Part shown: positions 7,140 to 8,674 of the stretch, piece by piece
Numbering within the stretch: the stretch's first letter is position 1
Layout of the letters: each line of letters opens with the position of its first letter
Source: Gammaproteobacteria bacterium
GTDB taxonomy: Bacteria > Pseudomonadota > Gammaproteobacteria > Xanthomonadales > Rhodanobacteraceae
Length of the DNA: 8,674 nt
Direction of reading: 5' to 3'
Assembly: GCA_005877675.1 (NCBI GenBank)
Contig: VBNZ01000046.1
Coordinates: forward strand, 2,796 to 11,469
Program-made: the position numbers and the translations under genes
Notes under the pieces: model-generated
The model's database searches: none
Told to the model about the DNA's origin: nothing
The model's input: the letters and a program-made list of their open reading frames with translations, nothing else

Positions 7140-8240
7140 TTATGGGGATGAACGCGCCGTATTCAAGGTGTCCAGTGCTTTCGCCTTCAGCGCGCCCGAG
7201 AGAATCTGCGCCGTCGCCTGCACGACCGGAATCACGCGCTGATACGCCATGCGTGTCGGTCCGATCACACCGAGCACGCCGAGCACGCGGCCCTCGACGC
7301 CATAGGGCGCGGTGACCAGGCTGCAACTGTCGAGTGCGCCGAAGCCGGATTCCTCGCCGATGAACAGGCGCACGCCCTCGGCGCGCGCGCAGCTTTCGAG
7401 CAGCACCAACAGATCGCGCTTGCGCTGGAAAGCTTCGAACAACTCGCGCAGGCGATCCATGTCGGACAGCCCCTGCGAGCCCATCAGATTGATCTGGCCG
7501 GCGACGAGCATATCGGCGCTGCCGCCACCGCTGCGTGATTCGGTGCCTTCGGAAAACGCCTGTTGCGCCACATCGGCCGCCGCGACCATCAGCTGGTGCA
7601 GGCGCGCGCTGGTCTCGCGCATCTCGCGCTTCAGGCGTTCGCGGATCTCGGCCATGCGCAAGCCGGAAAAATTCGCATTGAGAAAATTCGCGACCTGCTC
7701 CAATTCGGACGGCGAATATAGGTGCTGCGTGATGACCACGCGGTTCTGCACTTCGCCATCGGAGAACACGAGGATCACCAGCACGCGATTGCCGCCGAGC
7801 GCGACGAAGTCGATATGGCGGAACGGAAATTCCTCGCGCTGCGGCACGGTAACGACGCCGACGAAATGCGTGACTTCCGACAGCAGCGACGACACGCCCG
7901 ACAGCAGATCCTGGGTCGGCGCCTGCGTCGGCAATTCGCGCCGCAGCGCGTCGATTTGCGGCTCGTCGAGCGCCTTGAGTTCGAGCAGGCTGTCGACGAA
8001 GACGCGATAACCCTGCGCCGTCGGCACGCGCCCGGCCGACGTGTGCGGCGCGGCGAGCAGGCCGAGCTCCTCGAGATCGGCCATCACGTTGCGGATCGTC
8101 GCCGGACTCACGTCGAGCCCGGAGTTTTTCGCAAGGGTGCGCGAACCGACCGGTTGGCCGTCGGCTATGTATTGCGCGATCAGCACGCGCAGCAGCTGGC
8201 GGGCACGTGGGTCGAGATGATGGGCGAACGGATGCGACAT
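7140..8240 (-). CDS. hrcA: Heat-inducible transcription repressor HrcA
   Basis: A 366-residue protein, slightly longer than the usual 340-350. The N-terminal winged helix-turn-helix spans about 12-83, with VGSRTLAKNSGLDVSPATIRNVMADLEELG-type motifs at 31-60 and the conserved PHTSAGRVPTAQGYRVFVD wing at 65-83. The C-terminal GAF-like domain ends with the typical IGEESGF...CSLVTAPYG and LGVIGPTRMAYQRVIPVV. HrcA binds the CIRCE operator as a dimer and depends on GroEL for folding (family knowledge). The ATG at 8240 gives a normal N-terminus but has no clear Shine-Dalgarno sequence. A sigma-70-like promoter and a dyad lie just upstream. Its 3' end carries the heat-shock promoter for grpE-dnaK. 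No CIRCE was seen near any gene here, so its main targets may lie elsewhere (for example groESL). Confidence 0.96.
   Translation of the reverse strand: MSHPFAHHLDPRARQLLRVLIAQYIADGQPVGSRTLAKNSGLDVSPATIRNVMADLEELGLLAAPHTSAGRVPTAQGYRVFVDSLLELKALDEPQIDALRRELPTQAPTQDLLSGVSSLLSEVTHFVGVVTVPQREEFPFRHIDFVALGGNRVLVILVFSDGEVQNRVVITQHLYSPSELEQVANFLNANFSGLRMAEIRERLKREMRETSARLHQLMVAAADVAQQAFSEGTESRSGGGSADMLVAGQINLMGSQGLSDMDRLRELFEAFQRKRDLLVLLESCARAEGVRLFIGEESGFGALDSCSLVTAPYGVEGRVLGVLGVIGPTRMAYQRVIPVVQATAQILSGALKAKALDTLNTARSSP
7142..7167 (-). promoter_or_regulatory. Sigma-32-type heat-shock promoter for grpE-dnaK, inside the end of hrcA
   Basis: Minus strand CTTGAA (7162-7167), a 14-base spacer and CCCCAT followed by AAT (-10 at 7142-7147). 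Both boxes match the sigma-32 consensus exactly. The promoter lies within the last codons of hrcA, and its -10 touches the hrcA TAA stop (7140-7142). The expected start near 7133 gives grpE a leader of about 135 bases. Confidence 0.82.
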
Positions 8241-8267
8241 GGTTACGCCGGATTAAGTATCGATGCG

Positions 8268-8296
8268 ACGCTAGCAACGCCCCGACTTGCGGTCAA
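8268..8296 (-). promoter_or_regulatory. Candidate sigma-70 promoter of hrcA
   Basis: On the minus strand TTGACC (8291-8296) and TAGCGT (8268-8273) are separated by exactly 17 bases. The -35 is 5/6, the -10 only 3/6. Transcription would begin near 8261, leaving a short leader of about 20 bases. Confidence 0.4.
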
Positions 8297-8307
8297 TATG
8301 GCCGCAA
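8287..8307. promoter_or_regulatory. Dyad overlapping the hrcA -35 box
   Basis: TTGCGG (8287-8292) and CCGCAA (8302-8307) form a 6-bp inverted repeat, extended inward by a T/G mismatch and a C/G pair around AATAT. It covers the candidate hrcA -35 box in the hrcA-recN gap, an operator-like position. It is unlike CIRCE. Confidence 0.4.
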
Positions 8308-8351
8308 ATCCGCGCCGTTCAAGGCGCATGCGCGAGAGTATTCAGCGACTC

Positions 8352-8386
8352 TTGGCGCGCAAGCGTACGCATGCTAGCTTGCGCGC
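8352..8386 (+). promoter_or_regulatory. Candidate recN promoter overlapped by a 10-bp inverted repeat
   Basis: The arms GCGCGCAAGC (8355-8364) and GCTTGCGCGC (8377-8386) are perfect inverted repeats 12 bases apart. A weak sigma-70 layout, TTGGCG (8352-8357), 17 bases and TAGCTT (8375-8380), coincides with them, and the recN ATG is at 8412. recN is often under LexA control, but neither the CTGT-N8-ACAG box nor the Xanthomonas TTAGTA-type box is visible. The repeat may be another operator or an RNA hairpin. Confidence 0.4.
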
Positions 8387-8411
8387 GCATTCCCGCCGCT
8401 ATCGCTCGCAC

Positions 8412-8674
8412 ATGCTGCACACGCTTTTCGTCAAGGATTTCGCCATCGTCGGCGAGGCCGAAATCGAGTTCGGTCCAGGCCTGACCGTGGTTACGGGCGA
8501 AACCGGCGCGGGCAAATCGCTGATGGTCGATGCGCTGCTGCTGCTCGCCGGCCAGCGCGCGGACGCCAGCGTGGTACGTCACGGTTGCGAGCGCGCGGAG
8601 CTGATCGCACAGTTCGATCTCGTCGATGCGCCCGCAGCGTGCGGCTGGCTCGCGGCCGAGGAATTCGACGAGGG
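8412..8674 (+). CDS. recN: DNA repair protein RecN, N-terminal fragment (cut by window edge)
   Basis: The first 87 codons of a plus-strand gene that runs off the right edge. It begins MLHTLFVKDFAIVGEAEIEF and has the Walker A loop TGETGAGKS at 28-36, followed by DALLLLAGQRADASVVRHG. This matches the start of RecN, the SMC-like ATPase that helps process double-strand breaks in recombinational repair. The ATG at 8412 gives the standard N-terminus; no strong Shine-Dalgarno sequence precedes it. It diverges from hrcA across a 171-base gap. recN next to hrcA is the arrangement known in Xanthomonas-type genomes, which supports both the call and the lineage guess. Confidence 0.93.
   Translation, partial: MLHTLFVKDFAIVGEAEIEFGPGLTVVTGETGAGKSLMVDALLLLAGQRADASVVRHGCERAELIAQFDLVDAPAACGWLAAEEFDE

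Noticed and set aside
8319..8582. Minus-strand open frame across the start of recN
   Set aside because: It is antisense to a clear RecN N-terminus with Walker A motif; no family features in the antisense protein.

Overview
The window is GC-rich chromosomal DNA from a proteobacterium, most likely a gammaproteobacterium of the Lysobacterales (Xanthomonadales), perhaps near Rhodanobacteraceae. The order recN / hrcA-grpE-dnaK-(...)-dnaJ-(...)-dapB is the known Xanthomonas-type heat-shock locus, and the protein sequences fit. The taxonomic call rests on synteny and remembered protein sequences, not on a search.

Layout from right to left, the direction in which most genes are read: the start of recN (plus strand, runs off the right edge) diverges from hrcA. 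Then on the minus strand come hrcA (repressor), grpE (nucleotide exchange factor), dnaK (Hsp70), a strong bidirectional hairpin terminator, a 119-residue four-helix-bundle protein of the 23S rRNA intervening-sequence family, a six-helix TMEM175-type potassium channel, dnaJ, a secreted clan GH-D (alpha-galactosidase-like) glycosidase, and the first 25 codons of dapB at the left edge.

The core is a chaperone operon: HrcA would repress heat-shock genes, and GrpE, DnaK and DnaJ form one folding machine. Two sigma-32 type promoters can be read, both CTTGAA-N14-CCCYAT. One has its -10 box on the hrcA stop codon and faces grpE; the other lies between grpE and dnaK. No CIRCE operator of the usual form was seen.

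Three things depart from the standard locus. (1) dnaJ is broken: near codon 250 the reading frame changes, and the sequence at the break encodes two different conserved DnaJ motifs in two frames. That is what a deletion of about 47 bp between two short direct repeats would leave, or an assembly collapse. (2) dnaJ is separated from dnaK by a terminator and two unrelated genes. The first is lower in GC and is bracketed by a 10-bp inverted repeat. (3) A large secreted glycosidase gene sits between dnaJ and dapB. I found no CRISPR array, tRNA, rRNA, transposase or phage gene.
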